Positions 1-8,705 of a DNA stretch of 64,000 bases are shown here, piece after piece. This DNA comes from Lachnospiraceae bacterium (lineage in GTDB: Bacteria > Bacillota > Clostridia > Lachnospirales > Lachnospiraceae), in contig CAJTCE010000002.1 in the NCBI GenBank assembly GCA_910574745.1, positions 62,001-126,000 on the forward strand. The letters are read 5' to 3'. Each line of letters begins with the position of its first letter. The stretch's first letter is position 1. The notes under the pieces are model-generated. The model searched no databases. It was given only the letters and a program-made list of their open reading frames with translations, and was not told the DNA's origin. A program made the position numbers and the translations under genes.

Positions 1-1919
1 ACGCAAAGGAGCTTTTCAAAGTCCAGATAGGCGATGATATTACTCTTAATACGCTCGCAGGCGATTTTACTTATACAATATCAGGATTTTATGAAGATGA
101 TGAGGAATTTAACGACATTATTGACGGAACCTGTATGTATATGTGCAAAGCTGCGTTTGATGAAGTGAGAAATTTGAATGGCATAGAACCTACATCTCAA
201 TTTTATATTCGGTTTCAAAGTGAGAACGGTTTGAAAAAAACGATTGCCAGTATAAAAGAGCAATATTCGCTCACTTCTGAAAATATTAGTGAAAACACGC
301 CCGTTTTGAGCCTGTTAGGGGCGAGCAGCAATGAAAGCGTAAATGAACTCTACCCTTTGGTGATAGCTTGTTTTGTCATTATACTAATTGCAGGAATCTT
401 TATGATTTCAAGCTGCATGAACAGTAATGTTGCCCAACGGACAAAATTTTTCGGAATGATGCGTTGCATTGGTGCAAGTAAACAACAGATTGTACGTTTT
501 GTAAGGCTTGAAGCACTGAATTGGTGTAAAACAGCAATTCCTATTGGTTGTGCGTTAGGAACGGTAATTTGTTGGGTATCGTGTCTGATACTAAAATTTA
601 TCGTAAAAGGCGAATGGGTAGATATGCCACTATTTTCAGTAAGTATAAGTGGTATCCTCTGTGGGGTAGCCATAGGTATCATTACCGTGTTTATTGCAGC
701 ACAATCCCCGGCTAAACAGGCAGCAAAAGTTTCGCCCATAGCAGCAATATCCGGCAACGCAGAAACAAACAAAAAAATCGTCCATGCGGCAAATACAAGG
801 CTTTTCAAAGTGGAAACTTCCCTTGGTGTCCACCATGCAACAGGAGTTAAGAAAAACTTAGTCCTTATGACAGGCTCCTTTGCCCTTACAATTATGCTTT
901 TTTTGACTTTTTCCGCTTGTCTTGATATTGTTCACAGGCTGCTTCCATCAGTGAGTGATTTAACTCCGGACATTACGGTTACCAGTCAGGATGAGTCTAA
1001 TTCCATAGATAAAAGCATATCAGAAGAAATTTCCGGAATATCGGGGGTAGAGTCTGTTTTTGGCATGATGTATAGCATGAGCTATCCCGCAGAAATTAAC
1101 GGGAATATGTCAACGGTTGATTTATTTTCCTATGGAGATACCATGATGGACAACTTCAGGAAATCCGTTGTAAGCGGAAATATAGCAAAAGTGTATGGAA
1201 ATTCTCAATATGTCATGGCAGTCTACAGTAACCATACAGGACTGGATGTGGGAGATAAAATAAAAATAGGTTCCGAAGAACTTGAAGTTGCGTGTGTTAT
1301 GTCTGAGGGTGTGGGAAGCATCAGCGGTTCGACCGTTGTGGTATGTTCGGAAGAAACCTGCACACGTCTGATAGGCGAACAAGGCTATGCTATGGTAGGC
1401 ATTGTATTAGAAAAAGATGTATCTGATGCAGCGGTAAACAAAATTTATGGACTGTCAGAAGGAAATGTAATTGCAGACAACAGAGAGGAAGATGATGAGA
1501 TCAATGGTTCCTACTGGGTGTTCCGAATTGCGGCATACAGTTTCCTTGCTATCATTTCCTTAATAACCATTTTGAACATTATGAACAGTGTTTCAATGGG
1601 TGTGTCAGCAAGAATTAAACAGTATGGGGCTATGCGTGCTGTTGGTATGGGAAGCAGACAGGTTACAAAAATGATAACTGCTGAAGCAGCCACATACGCT
1701 GTCTGCGGTACGACTGTCGGAATTATACTTGGACTGCTGCTTCACTATCTGATTTACACAAAGGTTGTTATTACCCATTTTGGCGGCTCATGGAATATTC
1801 CCTTTACTACTATTGCCCTTGTACTTTTACTGGTTGTTTTTTCTTGTATTATATCAATTTATACTCCGGCAAAGCGTATACGCAATATGGCAATTACTGA
1901 AACTATCAATGAGCAATGA
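1..1919 (+). CDS. FtsX/MacB-type ABC transporter permease, 5' end cut by window
   Basis: The frame is open to the left edge (first full codon at base 3), so the N-terminus and start lie outside; about 638 residues remain. The visible part starts inside an extracytoplasmic domain, followed by one FtsX membrane bundle (helices near 360-430, 530-600, 640-700), a further helix near 860-920, a second large extracytoplasmic region, and a second FtsX bundle (1510-1600, 1690-1760, 1800-1870). Two FtsX modules with two outer domains is the layout of the eight-helix permeases that export or sense antimicrobial peptides. The gene ends convergent to the histidine kinase. Its ATPase partner should lie just upstream, outside the window. 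The family call is firm; the substrate (cationic peptide or lantibiotic) is inferred from the neighbours. Confidence 0.85.
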   Translation, partial: AKELFKVQIGDDITLNTLAGDFTYTISGFYEDDEEFNDIIDGTCMYMCKAAFDEVRNLNGIEPTSQFYIRFQSENGLKKTIASIKEQYSLTSENISENTPVLSLLGASSNESVNELYPLVIACFVIILIAGIFMISSCMNSNVAQRTKFFGMMRCIGASKQQIVRFVRLEALNWCKTAIPIGCALGTVICWVSCLILKFIVKGEWVDMPLFSVSISGILCGVAIGIITVFIAAQSPAKQAAKVSPIAAISGNAETNKKIVHAANTRLFKVETSLGVHHATGVKKNLVLMTGSFALTIMLFLTFSACLDIVHRLLPSVSDLTPDITVTSQDESNSIDKSISEEISGISGVESVFGMMYSMSYPAEINGNMSTVDLFSYGDTMMDNFRKSVVSGNIAKVYGNSQYVMAVYSNHTGLDVGDKIKIGSEELEVACVMSEGVGSISGSTVVVCSEETCTRLIGEQGYAMVGIVLEKDVSDAAVNKIYGLSEGNVIADNREEDDEINGSYWVFRIAAYSFLAIISLITILNIMNSVSMGVSARIKQYGAMRAVGMGSRQVTKMITAEAATYAVCGTTVGIILGLLLHYLIYTKVVITHFGGSWNIPFTTIALVLLLVVFSCIISIYTPAKRIRNMAITETINEQ

Positions 1920-1970
1920 ATGTAAGGTGAAAAGTCTTATATGTTAAATAGCACGCACGGTTTTGATTAG

Positions 1971-1996
1971 GGGTATGGGGAGTAATCTCCATACCC
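1971..1996. terminator. inverted repeat between convergent genes
   Basis: An 8-bp perfect stem GGGTATGG / CCATACCC sits between the stops of the permease and the histidine kinase. It lacks a clear T-run on either side, so it is only a candidate bidirectional terminator. Confidence 0.4.
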
Positions 1997-2026
1997 ACTA
2001 GAGAAGATTCTTGCTCCTCTGCCGCC

Positions 2027-3400
2027 CTACTTCATTGTTGGAAGCTTCACAACAACAGTTACCCCATGAGGTTCTGTTTCGAAAAATTTGATCGTTCCCT
2101 TGTGGGCAGAAACAATCTGTCTTGCGATTTTCAAGCCGTTTCCATGAGGAATCCCGCTACCATTGCTTTGTGTGAAGCTAACACACTCTGCTGCGTTTAA
2201 CATCCGTAAAGCAGTCTCGTCCATGCCTTTGCCAGAGTCCTGAACCATAAGTTTACACATTCTGTCAGTCAATTCAACCGAAACACAAATATGACATCCA
2301 TCCGGATTGTGGGCAATGCTATTACCAATTAAGTTTTCCAGCATACGGGTAAGCAAAGTGTTGTCACCCTCAATTAGAATTGATTCAGCACCATCCCCTG
2401 CATAAAGGTCAATCACATACTGCTCGTCCAGATCGTTATTCATATAATCACTGATGACTTGCCTGGATAACTCAACCGGACTGACAGAGGTTTTTTGCAA
2501 TGGCTGCATAGCATATTCCAGTCTTGACACAAGATTCAAGTCAATAATTAACTGCCGCAGCTTTTCCCCATGTTTACGAATTAAACCAGCCTGTTTCTGA
2601 ACATCAGACGGAAGTGCGTCGTTGTCCTCGATTTCCCCGGCGTAGCCCAGCATGACCGACAACGGGGTGCGTATATCGTGGGAAATTCCACTGATCCAAT
2701 CGGCGCGGGCCGTGTCTTTTTTGTGGAGCTGTTCACTGGCCCAGTTCAATTCCGCATTGATGTCCGTAAGCTCGCCGTGTTCCTCTAATTGAACCGGCTT
2801 ACCCTGGGACATTGCGATGATACCTGTCAGAATGGGCTTTACCGCCTGTTCTACCCTGCGCGTGTTGCGCCACAGTAAAAACAGCATCAGTAAGATACTG
2901 ACAAGAAATATGCCAAACACTGTGATGACCATAGCCCAAACATCGCCGGTTTCCATAGCAAAGTTGTATCGTTGCAGACTATTTACGGGATAGGCCAATA
3001 CAAACAGTCCGGCTGGATGTTGCCAGACAAATACTGGATATTCCTGCAAGTACCATCTGCTGAATTGGGCAATCTGAGCGGCTGTATAAGAGCGGGGCAG
3101 ATCATTCGGCATCTGTTCTTCCCAGATAACCGCGCCATCGTCGCTCAACAGCATGGCCCAGGCGTGGTTTTTGGACAGTATGCGGGACAAATCCGGTTCC
3201 GCCTCAATCACACCACTCACCTCTGACACCATAGCGGAGAGAGCAGATACCGACAAGTCGGGGGCAGAAGTACGGCAGTCAGCAATCACCCGGATTGCGA
3301 CCGCAAGCGCAAGGTTCATCAACAGGAACAGCGCCAGAGCTGCGATTGTAGAAAGGAAATATTTCCGGAAAAACCTTTGTATCGGATTCAAAATGATCAC
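2027..3400 (-). CDS. sensor histidine kinase
   Basis: Membrane kinase of 457 residues that should phosphorylate the response regulator encoded just upstream. Two membrane helices (about residues 14-38 and 150-173) flank an extracellular sensor of about 110 residues. A HAMP-like linker leads to a HisKA box with GISHDIRTPLS (phosphoacceptor His near 241). The ATPase domain has an N box (LIGNSIAHNP), G1 (DSGKGMD) and G2 (GNGLKIARQIV). The start is GTG at 3400, overlapping the regulator stop by 4 bases (GTGA), which indicates translational coupling. The organisation fits kinases that control peptide-antibiotic ABC transporters; the ligand cannot be read from sequence. Confidence 0.92.
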   Translation of the reverse strand: MIILNPIQRFFRKYFLSTIAALALFLLMNLALAVAIRVIADCRTSAPDLSVSALSAMVSEVSGVIEAEPDLSRILSKNHAWAMLLSDDGAVIWEEQMPNDLPRSYTAAQIAQFSRWYLQEYPVFVWQHPAGLFVLAYPVNSLQRYNFAMETGDVWAMVITVFGIFLVSILLMLFLLWRNTRRVEQAVKPILTGIIAMSQGKPVQLEEHGELTDINAELNWASEQLHKKDTARADWISGISHDIRTPLSVMLGYAGEIEDNDALPSDVQKQAGLIRKHGEKLRQLIIDLNLVSRLEYAMQPLQKTSVSPVELSRQVISDYMNNDLDEQYVIDLYAGDGAESILIEGDNTLLTRMLENLIGNSIAHNPDGCHICVSVELTDRMCKLMVQDSGKGMDETALRMLNAAECVSFTQSNGSGIPHGNGLKIARQIVSAHKGTIKFFETEPHGVTVVVKLPTMK

Positions 3401-4083
3401 CCCTTTACCACGAGTTTGTAGCCCAGGCCCTTGATGGTCAGGAGAGAGACTGGCACTGATGGAGTATCTTCGATCTTCTCCCGCAAGTGACGGATATGGG
3501 ACATGAGCGTATTTTCATATCCTGTCCAGATTTCTCCGCAGACGGCCTGACATAGAGCGCCAATGGTGACGACACGCCCGGCATTCTCCGCCAGCTTCAG
3601 AAAAATTGCGTACTCCTTTCCGGTCAGAGAGAAAACCGTTTCGCCCCGGCGGACCTCCGCACGGTCTAAATCCACTGTGGATGCAGCAAGAATTACCGTC
3701 CGATTGCCGTCGGGATATGCCCGTTTCAAAATTGCGTTGACCCGCAGAAGAAGCTCCTTGGGCAGAAAAGGCTTGACCAGATAATCGTCTGCCCCCAGTT
3801 CCAGTCCTCGGCACCTGTCCTCGGCTTCTCCTTTAGCGGTCAGCATCAGGACGGGAATCCCGCTGATCTGACGGATTTCCCGCAGCAACTCAAACCCGTC
3901 CATGTCCGGCATCATCACATCCAGAATTGCCATTGCAGGCTTTTTCTTAAAAAATTCATCCAAAGCCGCTTCCCCGGAGGAAGCGGTTATGATCTGTGTA
4001 AATCCCGCCCGCTCAAAAATCGATCGGACCATAGCCAGCAGATCAAGCTCATCGTCCACAACAAGAATCGGTTTGTCTTTCAC
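3397..4083 (-). CDS. OmpR-family response regulator
   Basis: Receiver domain followed by a winged-helix DNA-binding domain, 228 residues. Acidic pocket D10/D11, phosphoacceptor D55 (AILDVMMPD) and conserved K104 (LVKPF) are intact. The C-terminal domain has the FSLTGKEYAIFLKL and HIRHLREKIE signatures of OmpR regulators. GTG at 4083 is preferred to GTG at 4092 because it lies 8 bases after GGAGG. It is co-transcribed with the kinase and divergent from the ABC operon, whose promoter contains four CAAG boxes at exact 11-base spacing, the binding pattern of this family, so that operon is its probable target. Confidence 0.93.
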   Translation of the reverse strand: MKDKPILVVDDELDLLAMVRSIFERAGFTQIITASSGEAALDEFFKKKPAMAILDVMMPDMDGFELLREIRQISGIPVLMLTAKGEAEDRCRGLELGADDYLVKPFLPKELLLRVNAILKRAYPDGNRTVILAASTVDLDRAEVRRGETVFSLTGKEYAIFLKLAENAGRVVTIGALCQAVCGEIWTGYENTLMSHIRHLREKIEDTPSVPVSLLTIKGLGYKLVVKG

Positions 4084-4160
4084 GCAGCACACCTCCCAAC
4101 AGTTCCGACTGGGTGTATTATACCTCTTTTTTCATATCCTGCATAGGACAGCGTTCCAAT

Positions 4161-4215
4161 CTCAAGGTAAATTCAAGTTTGCCGCAAGGTTCTCTCAAGG
4201 AGAAGGTGCTATGAT
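4161..4215 (+). promoter_or_regulatory. ABC-operon promoter with four 11-bp response-regulator boxes
   Basis: CAAG cores start at 4163, 4174, 4185 and 4196, giving exact 11-base spacing in the context (C/T)(T/G)CAAG. A -10 element TATGAT lies at 4210-4215, and the last repeats overlap the expected -35 position, which lacks a good hexamer. This is what an OmpR-type activator site looks like. Confidence 0.65.
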
Positions 4216-4245
4216 AATGTCACAAACGACAAGGAGGTATTGCCA

Positions 4246-5169
4246 ATGAATGACTGTATTATTGAGACGGCTGGACTGACAAAACTCTATGGAAGCCAGA
4301 AAAGCGTTTCCGACTTGAACATTCACGTCCGGCGGGGGCGGATTTACGGCCTGCTGGGCCGCAACGGAGCTGGGAAAACCACCACCATGAAAATGCTCCT
4401 GGGCCTGACGGCCCCCAGTTCCGGCGAACTGCACATTTTCGGTGAGGACATCCGCACCGCAGCCAGGGAAATTCTGCCCCGTGTGGGCAGCCTGATCGAG
4501 TCGCCGGGATTTTATCCAAACCTGACCGGAACGGAAAACCTGAAAATCTTTGCGGTGCTTCGGGATGTGAAACAGCATAACGCAATCCAAAACGCCTTGG
4601 AGCTGGTTGGTCTGCCCTATCGGGACAAAAAGCTCTATGCCCAGTATTCTCTTGGTATGAAACAGCGGCTTGCCATTGCCCTGGCCATCATGCACAACCC
4701 GGAGCTGTTAATTTTGGATGAACCCATCAATGGTCTGGACCCCATTGGCATTGCGGAGGTACGTTCCTTTATCCGGGAGCTGTGCGACGCCCAGGGCAAG
4801 ACTATCCTGATCTCCAGCCATATCCTCTCCGAGATTGCGCTGCTGGCGGATGATATCGGGATTATTGACAAGGGGAAACTGCTGGAGGAAGAAAGCCTTG
4901 CAGAGCTGGAGAGCAGGAACGGCAAATACATCCGATTTATCCTTTCTGATGCGAATAGGGCATCCAGTTTGCTGGCCCGTCAGTTCAAGGCGCAGGACTA
5001 TCAGATTGAAGATAAACACACGCTGTTCCTGATGGACACCTCCCTCCCCATGCCGGAGATGATCCGCTGTTTCGTGGAACATGATATTACTGTTTCCGAG
5101 GCCCATCTGTGCGAGGACACTCTGGAGGACTACTTCAAGAAGGTGACAGGAGGTGTTGGGATTGCTTAA
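4246..5169 (+). CDS. ABC transporter ATPase, lantibiotic/bacitracin immunity type
   Basis: Nucleotide-binding subunit (307 residues) that powers the two permeases downstream. Walker A GRNGAGKTTTMK, signature YSLGMKQRLAIA, Walker B LLILDEPINGLDP and switch histidine ILISSHILSE are all intact. The first ~220 residues are the ATPase; the ~85-residue tail is typical of the BcrA/SpaF/MutF group that protects cells against lantibiotics and related peptides. ATG at 4246 is chosen because it lies 8 bases after AAGGAGG; the in-frame TTG at 4240 is too close. It is the first gene of the operon 4246-7133. Confidence 0.92.
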   Translation: MNDCIIETAGLTKLYGSQKSVSDLNIHVRRGRIYGLLGRNGAGKTTTMKMLLGLTAPSSGELHIFGEDIRTAAREILPRVGSLIESPGFYPNLTGTENLKIFAVLRDVKQHNAIQNALELVGLPYRDKKLYAQYSLGMKQRLAIALAIMHNPELLILDEPINGLDPIGIAEVRSFIRELCDAQGKTILISSHILSEIALLADDIGIIDKGKLLEEESLAELESRNGKYIRFILSDANRASSLLARQFKAQDYQIEDKHTLFLMDTSLPMPEMIRCFVEHDITVSEAHLCEDTLEDYFKKVTGGVGIA

Positions 5170-5947
5170 ACTGATCCAGTGTGAGTTTTGGAAACTGAAG
5201 CGGAAGCGGTTTGTGCTTCTGGTGGTGCTGGCAGCGTTTCTGTTTCCCCTTCCTGTGACGGCCGTAGCGATGACGCCCCGCATTATGGGGCGCTATGACA
5301 CGAAAGCCGAGATTTTTGACGCGCTGTTCAGCTTTATCATGGGGTATGGCGTGCTACTTCTCCTGCCCTGCGTCATTGGCGTTCTGGCAACCATGCTGTT
5401 CTTTATGGAGCGGGACAATGATACCTTCAAAAGCCTGCGGACCATCCCGGTGACAAGCACACAGATGGTTTTGACAAAAATTATTGTGCTGTTCCTCATG
5501 GGTATCCTGTTTTCCCTCGCCTCCACATTCGCCACGATTTTGTGCGGCAGTGTGGTGGCGGAGGTGGGAGGTCTTGCTTACAAGCTGCTGGCGTCTGTTA
5601 TGTTGGGAATCTTTATCACAGCCGGAACCCTGCCTTTGGTGGTTCTTGTGGTCTTTTTCAGCAGGACCTATATTTTCTCCATCCTTCTGTGTGTATTTTA
5701 CAGTGTTTTGAGCCTGACGCTGGAGGGCCTGTATAGTATACTCCCTAAAGAGCTCTGCCTGCTGTTCCCCATTCCGCTGACAAATCTATGGTTTGCTGGT
5801 AATATGGCGGACCATGGCATTTCCATGAACCTGACGGAATTAGCGCACCTCATTCCCTCTACCTTTCAGACCGCTGCCACCTTGAGTGTTATGGCGATTT
5901 TGTCGGTACTGCTGATCGACCGCCTGTATAAGAGAAGGGGGGAATAG
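5162..5947 (+). CDS. ABC-2 permease, lantibiotic immunity (MutE/SpaE-like)
   Basis: Integral membrane protein of 261 residues with six predicted helices and the N-terminal LIQCEFWKLKRKR motif typical of lantibiotic-protection permeases. It should form the membrane channel with the second permease and the upstream ATPase. The start is uncertain: TTG at 5162 is 9 bases after AGGAGG and overlaps the ATPase stop by 8 bases, while GTG at 5153 directly abuts the ribosome site and is unlikely. Confidence 0.85.
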   Translation: MLKLIQCEFWKLKRKRFVLLVVLAAFLFPLPVTAVAMTPRIMGRYDTKAEIFDALFSFIMGYGVLLLLPCVIGVLATMLFFMERDNDTFKSLRTIPVTSTQMVLTKIIVLFLMGILFSLASTFATILCGSVVAEVGGLAYKLLASVMLGIFITAGTLPLVVLVVFFSRTYIFSILLCVFYSVLSLTLEGLYSILPKELCLLFPIPLTNLWFAGNMADHGISMNLTELAHLIPSTFQTAATLSVMAILSVLLIDRLYKRRGE

Positions 5948-5949
5948 AA

Positions 5950-6726
5950 ATGTTTCGGATGATTAAAACCGAGCTTTGGAAACTGAAACGCTATCATGTC
6001 CTGTGGGCCGGTGTTCTTTTGATGGCGCTGTCCGTCTTGCTGGCCCTGTTCAGCTCCACGGCTCAGGATGGCTCTGTGTGGACCTTTTCCTTTCTGGCGG
6101 AGCAGGTTATCAAAAATAATGCTACAACTATCTTTCCTGTATGTATCACCCTGATTACTGGCTATATGATTGCCAGGGAGGAAAAGGATGATACGCTGAA
6201 AAACATTGTGACGATTCCCGTTTCCTACCGCGCTCTGCTGTGTGGCAAGCTGGTGGTCGGCGGACTGGTTTCCGCCCTGTTCGGGCTGGCCTGCGCGGCG
6301 CTGACCGTTCTCGGCAATCTGATTGCGGGATTTCCGGGGCTTACTGTTCCCGCAGTGGTACAGACGGCAGTACAGATGAGCTTCAACTGTCTGTGCCTTT
6401 ATATCGCCGTTCTGCCCATCATTGCGGTTTCCGCCTGTATTTCGGGAGGCAATATGACCGGCGTCATTATTGCCTTTGTTTACGGTTATGGCGGGATGTT
6501 CGCAGCCGGCAGTGTAAAATTGTCCAATCTTTATCCCATAACGGCCAGCCTGGGAATGATTGGATATCGAAGTTATGATGTCACCTGGAATACTCCGCTG
6601 TGCTGCGGAAGTATGGCTCTGATGATTGCGTTGACGGCGGTCATTCTCCTGACCATGAAGTCCGGCACAGATAGGCGGTGGTCTGCCAGGAAAAAAACAA
6701 AAACGCCCTTGAAAAAGGGTTGGTAA
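5950..6726 (+). CDS. ABC-2 permease, lantibiotic immunity (MutG/SpaG-like)
   Basis: Second membrane subunit (258 residues, about six helices), starting with the same TELWKLKRY N-terminal pattern as its neighbour, so the pair look like diverged paralogues. It begins 2 bases after the first permease stop with a GGGG-rich ribosome site. Two different permeases plus one ATPase is the standard three-gene FEG immunity set; no lantibiotic precursor or modification gene is nearby, so this is probably an orphan resistance pump. Confidence 0.85.
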   Translation: MFRMIKTELWKLKRYHVLWAGVLLMALSVLLALFSSTAQDGSVWTFSFLAEQVIKNNATTIFPVCITLITGYMIAREEKDDTLKNIVTIPVSYRALLCGKLVVGGLVSALFGLACAALTVLGNLIAGFPGLTVPAVVQTAVQMSFNCLCLYIAVLPIIAVSACISGGNMTGVIIAFVYGYGGMFAAGSVKLSNLYPITASLGMIGYRSYDVTWNTPLCCGSMALMIALTAVILLTMKSGTDRRWSARKKTKTPLKKGW

Positions 6727-6740
6727 TGGAGGATATGAGT

Positions 6741-7133
6741 ATGAAATCTAAGAAAAAAACAGTGTTTGCCATCCTTGCAGCGGTCATAGTACTTTTGATT
6801 GCCGTCGTTGCGTTTACGGTTCCCTCATTGTTTGATGGCAGCAAAGCCACCATCTATTATACACAGATTGACAACAGCAAAATCGATGAAAACGACTCCA
6901 AGGGTGGTGTGGTCAATTTCAAGGGAAACCTCCCGTATTCCTATACGCTCACCTCTTATGATGAGAACGGGAAGGAAAAAGAGATTACATTTGGAACATC
7001 GAAAGAATTGCAGGACGGCGTGTTCATTTCCCAGGAAGTCGTGCCGGTGCGCGGTGTGACTTCTTGGGACGAAGTGCAGTATGAAGAACTGCCGGAGGCG
7101 GTGCGGAGTAAGTATGCCGCGCCAAAGGAATAA
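6741..7133 (+). CDS. YxeA-family secreted/membrane-anchored protein
   Basis: Protein of 130 residues with a basic N-terminus and one helix (FAILAAVIVLLIAVVAFTV), then an extracellular domain containing IYYTQID and a YSYTLTSYDENGKEKEI strand pair. This resembles the YxeA (DUF1093) family, often encoded with peptide-antibiotic ABC systems; its role is unknown. ATG at 6741 is chosen because it is 8 bases from GGAGG; earlier in-frame ATGs at 6726 and 6735 overlap or crowd that site. It is the last gene of the immunity operon. Confidence 0.8.
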   Translation: MKSKKKTVFAILAAVIVLLIAVVAFTVPSLFDGSKATIYYTQIDNSKIDENDSKGGVVNFKGNLPYSYTLTSYDENGKEKEITFGTSKELQDGVFISQEVVPVRGVTSWDEVQYEELPEAVRSKYAAPKE

Positions 7134-7416
7134 ATGATTTCTGTTCGGGTCATCTGATGTCTAATGGAAAGGATTCAAAAGTGTGAAGGCAGTTGGTGAA
7201 ATCCGAAGAATGGTTATTATGTCTTATTTGCGGAAACGAGACCCATAGTAAAATGTAGATACACCATGATACAAGAGGCAGGGAGATAATTCCCTGTATG
7301 GATTAAGGGGAATCGAATCCGTCCTGGTAGAGGAACATAGATATTTGTAGATTATTCAGCTGAAACTTATTTCATCACATAAGAACAGACATGGGCAATG
7401 TCTCCATGCAATCATA
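7134..7416. other. non-coding gap, possible left border zone of the element
   Basis: No convincing gene. The stretch separates the immunity operon from the first gene of the mobile element and is where a left attachment site could lie, but no copy of the sequence next to the integrases was recognised here. Confidence 0.3.
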
Positions 7417-7468
7417 AAGAAGCCAGCGGAACAGATAGCAAAATCTGAGCGCTGGCTTCTTTATTTTT
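7417..7468. terminator. strong bidirectional terminator
   Basis: A 12-bp perfect stem AAGAAGCCAGCG / CGCTGGCTTCTT (7417-7428, 7450-7461) is followed by TATTTTT on the + strand and flanked by A-rich sequence on the other side. It can end both the immunity operon and the convergent XRE gene. Confidence 0.8.
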
Positions 7469-7475
7469 CGGAATA

Positions 7476-7862
7476 TTATTTTTCGTTACTGCAGACAGTT
7501 ACAGACAAGCGCTCAAGTTCAGGAATGGAGTCTGCTCTAATGAGTGCAGTAGCTGTGGATACAAGGACAGATAAAGCTTTTTCATCGCAAAGTGGGAGCA
7601 GCCTTAACAGCTCCTGGTATGTAGAACCGGTTCTGTCATGGTGATCCTGGAAAATACAATCATCCGCAGAAATATCCAGTAATCTGCAGATATGGTAGAA
7701 ATTTTCGATGCTGGGTGAACAGCGGCAACGTTCCAGATCCTTTTGGAAGGATAGGGAATGTTCCAGTAATTCCGCACACTGTGCCTGCGTCAGATGTTTT
7801 TTCTTTCTGGCTTTCTTCAGCGCAGCACCGAAGACCTTGGCATCATTGATAGATAAAGACAT
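7476..7862 (-). CDS. XRE-family transcriptional regulator
   Basis: Protein of 128 residues with an N-terminal helix-turn-helix (about residues 10-62: ALKKARKKKHLTQAQCAELLEHS, recognition helix SFQKDLERC), as in phage and ICE repressors. ATG at 7862 sits 8 bases after AGGAGG; GTG at 7871 would overlap that site. It is divergent from the split sigma genes, the place of a master repressor in many conjugative elements. An inverted repeat AGTGT/ACACT at 7883-7898 in the divergent region is a plausible operator. The target is inferred from position only. Confidence 0.85.
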   Translation of the reverse strand: MSLSINDAKVFGAALKKARKKKHLTQAQCAELLEHSLSFQKDLERCRCSPSIENFYHICRLLDISADDCIFQDHHDRTGSTYQELLRLLPLCDEKALSVLVSTATALIRADSIPELERLSVTVCSNEK

Positions 7863-7882
7863 TGTGGTCACCTCCTATAAGT

Positions 7883-7898
7883 AGTGTAGTGCCACACT
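7883..7898. promoter_or_regulatory. candidate operator in divergent control region
   Basis: Inverted repeat AGTGT-6-ACACT between the XRE gene and the sigma operon leader. It is short, so support is modest; position beside a repressor gene is the main argument. Confidence 0.35.
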
Positions 7899-7953
7899 TT
7901 ATAAAAGTAAAAATGGTATAAACACTCTAAAAAGTAGAGTGATAACCTACTAA

Positions 7954-8017
7954 ACACCCAGACATCTGGTGAACAAAAAAAACATGGTTCATCAGAGTCT
8001 TATTTGGGTGTCTTTTT
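7954..8017 (+). terminator. leader terminator 1 upstream of split sigma genes
   Basis: Nested stem: ACACCCA (7954-7960) with TGGGTGT (8005-8011), inside it TCTGGTGAAC (7965-7974) with GTTCATCAGA (7987-7996), followed by TTTTTT. No + strand gene precedes it, so it would stop transcripts before they reach 8298; a terminator for an unseen short RNA is the alternative. Confidence 0.65.
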
Positions 8018-8134
8018 TGTGCCATGGGAGAGGACGCATGGCAGACATTGGGGAATGGTCTTAAGCCGGGCATCGGCAGGGGAATTTCGTTAAAAAAATC
8101 ATAAGTTTTTTGTGGGTAGAGAAGGACCTGAATG

Positions 8135-8156
8135 GTAGTGCATTGCGCTACTTTTT
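8135..8156 (+). terminator. leader terminator 2 upstream of split sigma genes
   Basis: Compact stem GTAGTGC-ATT-GCGCTAC (one G-T pair) followed directly by TTTTT. It is the second terminator-like hairpin between the divergent control region and the sigma genes. Confidence 0.55.
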
Positions 8157-8244
8157 AGGGGAAGATAGAAAAGATTGGAAAAAGAACGATTATCTGGGGT
8201 GTAAAACGGGTAATGGTTCTTTTTGTATTACCCGATGCCGCTCA

Positions 8245-8290
8245 CCTCCAATTCCAGATTTTGCAACTAAAAATCTGGAATTTTAGGAGG
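8245..8290 (+). promoter_or_regulatory. hairpin sequestering the sigma-gene ribosome site
   Basis: A 13-bp perfect stem AATTCCAGATTTT / AAAATCTGGAATT (8250-8262, 8270-8282) is bracketed by CCTCC at 8245-8249, which can pair with the Shine-Dalgarno GGAGG at 8286-8290. Folding would hide the ribosome site of the gene at 8298. Another stem CGGGTAAT/ATTACCCG (8207-8214, 8227-8234) lies just upstream. Confidence 0.6.
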
Positions 8291-8297
8291 AAAAGCC

Positions 8298-8705
8298 ATG
8301 TGGCATAAAAATAACGGAAAAAGCGAAACAGAAATTATGCAGAATCGTTTTACGGCGTATCTGGCAACTGCAGTGCAGCGCCGCAGAAATGATTATATAC
8401 AACAGTTGGACAGGCGCCGGCAGATTGAGAGCCTCACCGAGGATTTCCTGTTTATGCCGGAATGCAGCATAGAGCAGGACATGTTTCTTGGGCTGCCCAT
8501 TCTCATGCAGCTGGAGGACAGTGTGCTTCTCCAGGCATTGAAAGAGCTTAGTGAGCGGGAACGGTACATATTTCTTGCGAGAGTGCTGGACGGAAAGAGT
8601 TTTGAAACATTGGCAGAAGAAACCGAGCTGGGATACAAAGGCGTGACGGCAGTGTATTATCGGACAGCACAGAAGATCAGAAGAAAGATGGAGGTGACAA
8701 AATGA
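8298..8705 (+). CDS. sigma-70 region 4-like protein of a conjugative element
   Basis: Protein of 135 residues. The C-terminal half (LLQALKELSERERYIFLARVLDGKSFETLAEETEL... YYRTAQKIRRKM) is a sigma region 4 helix-turn-helix; no region 2 is present in this chain. The ATG is preceded by AGGAGG inside a strong hairpin. It overlaps the next gene by 4 bases (ATGA), so the two are translated together. Homologous gene pairs lie in the regulatory ends of Tn916-like elements. It probably switches on element genes with the 60-residue partner supplying the polymerase-binding part; that partnership is inferred. Confidence 0.8.
   Translation: MWHKNNGKSETEIMQNRFTAYLATAVQRRRNDYIQQLDRRRQIESLTEDFLFMPECSIEQDMFLGLPILMQLEDSVLLQALKELSERERYIFLARVLDGKSFETLAEETELGYKGVTAVYYRTAQKIRRKMEVTK

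Noticed and set aside
4240-4245. TTG codon as start of the ABC ATPase
   Set aside because: It lies only 2 bases after the ribosome site; ATG at 4246 has ideal spacing.
7134-7475. Search for a left attachment site matching the integrase end
   Set aside because: No shared sequence of useful length was seen between this region and 56045-56303.
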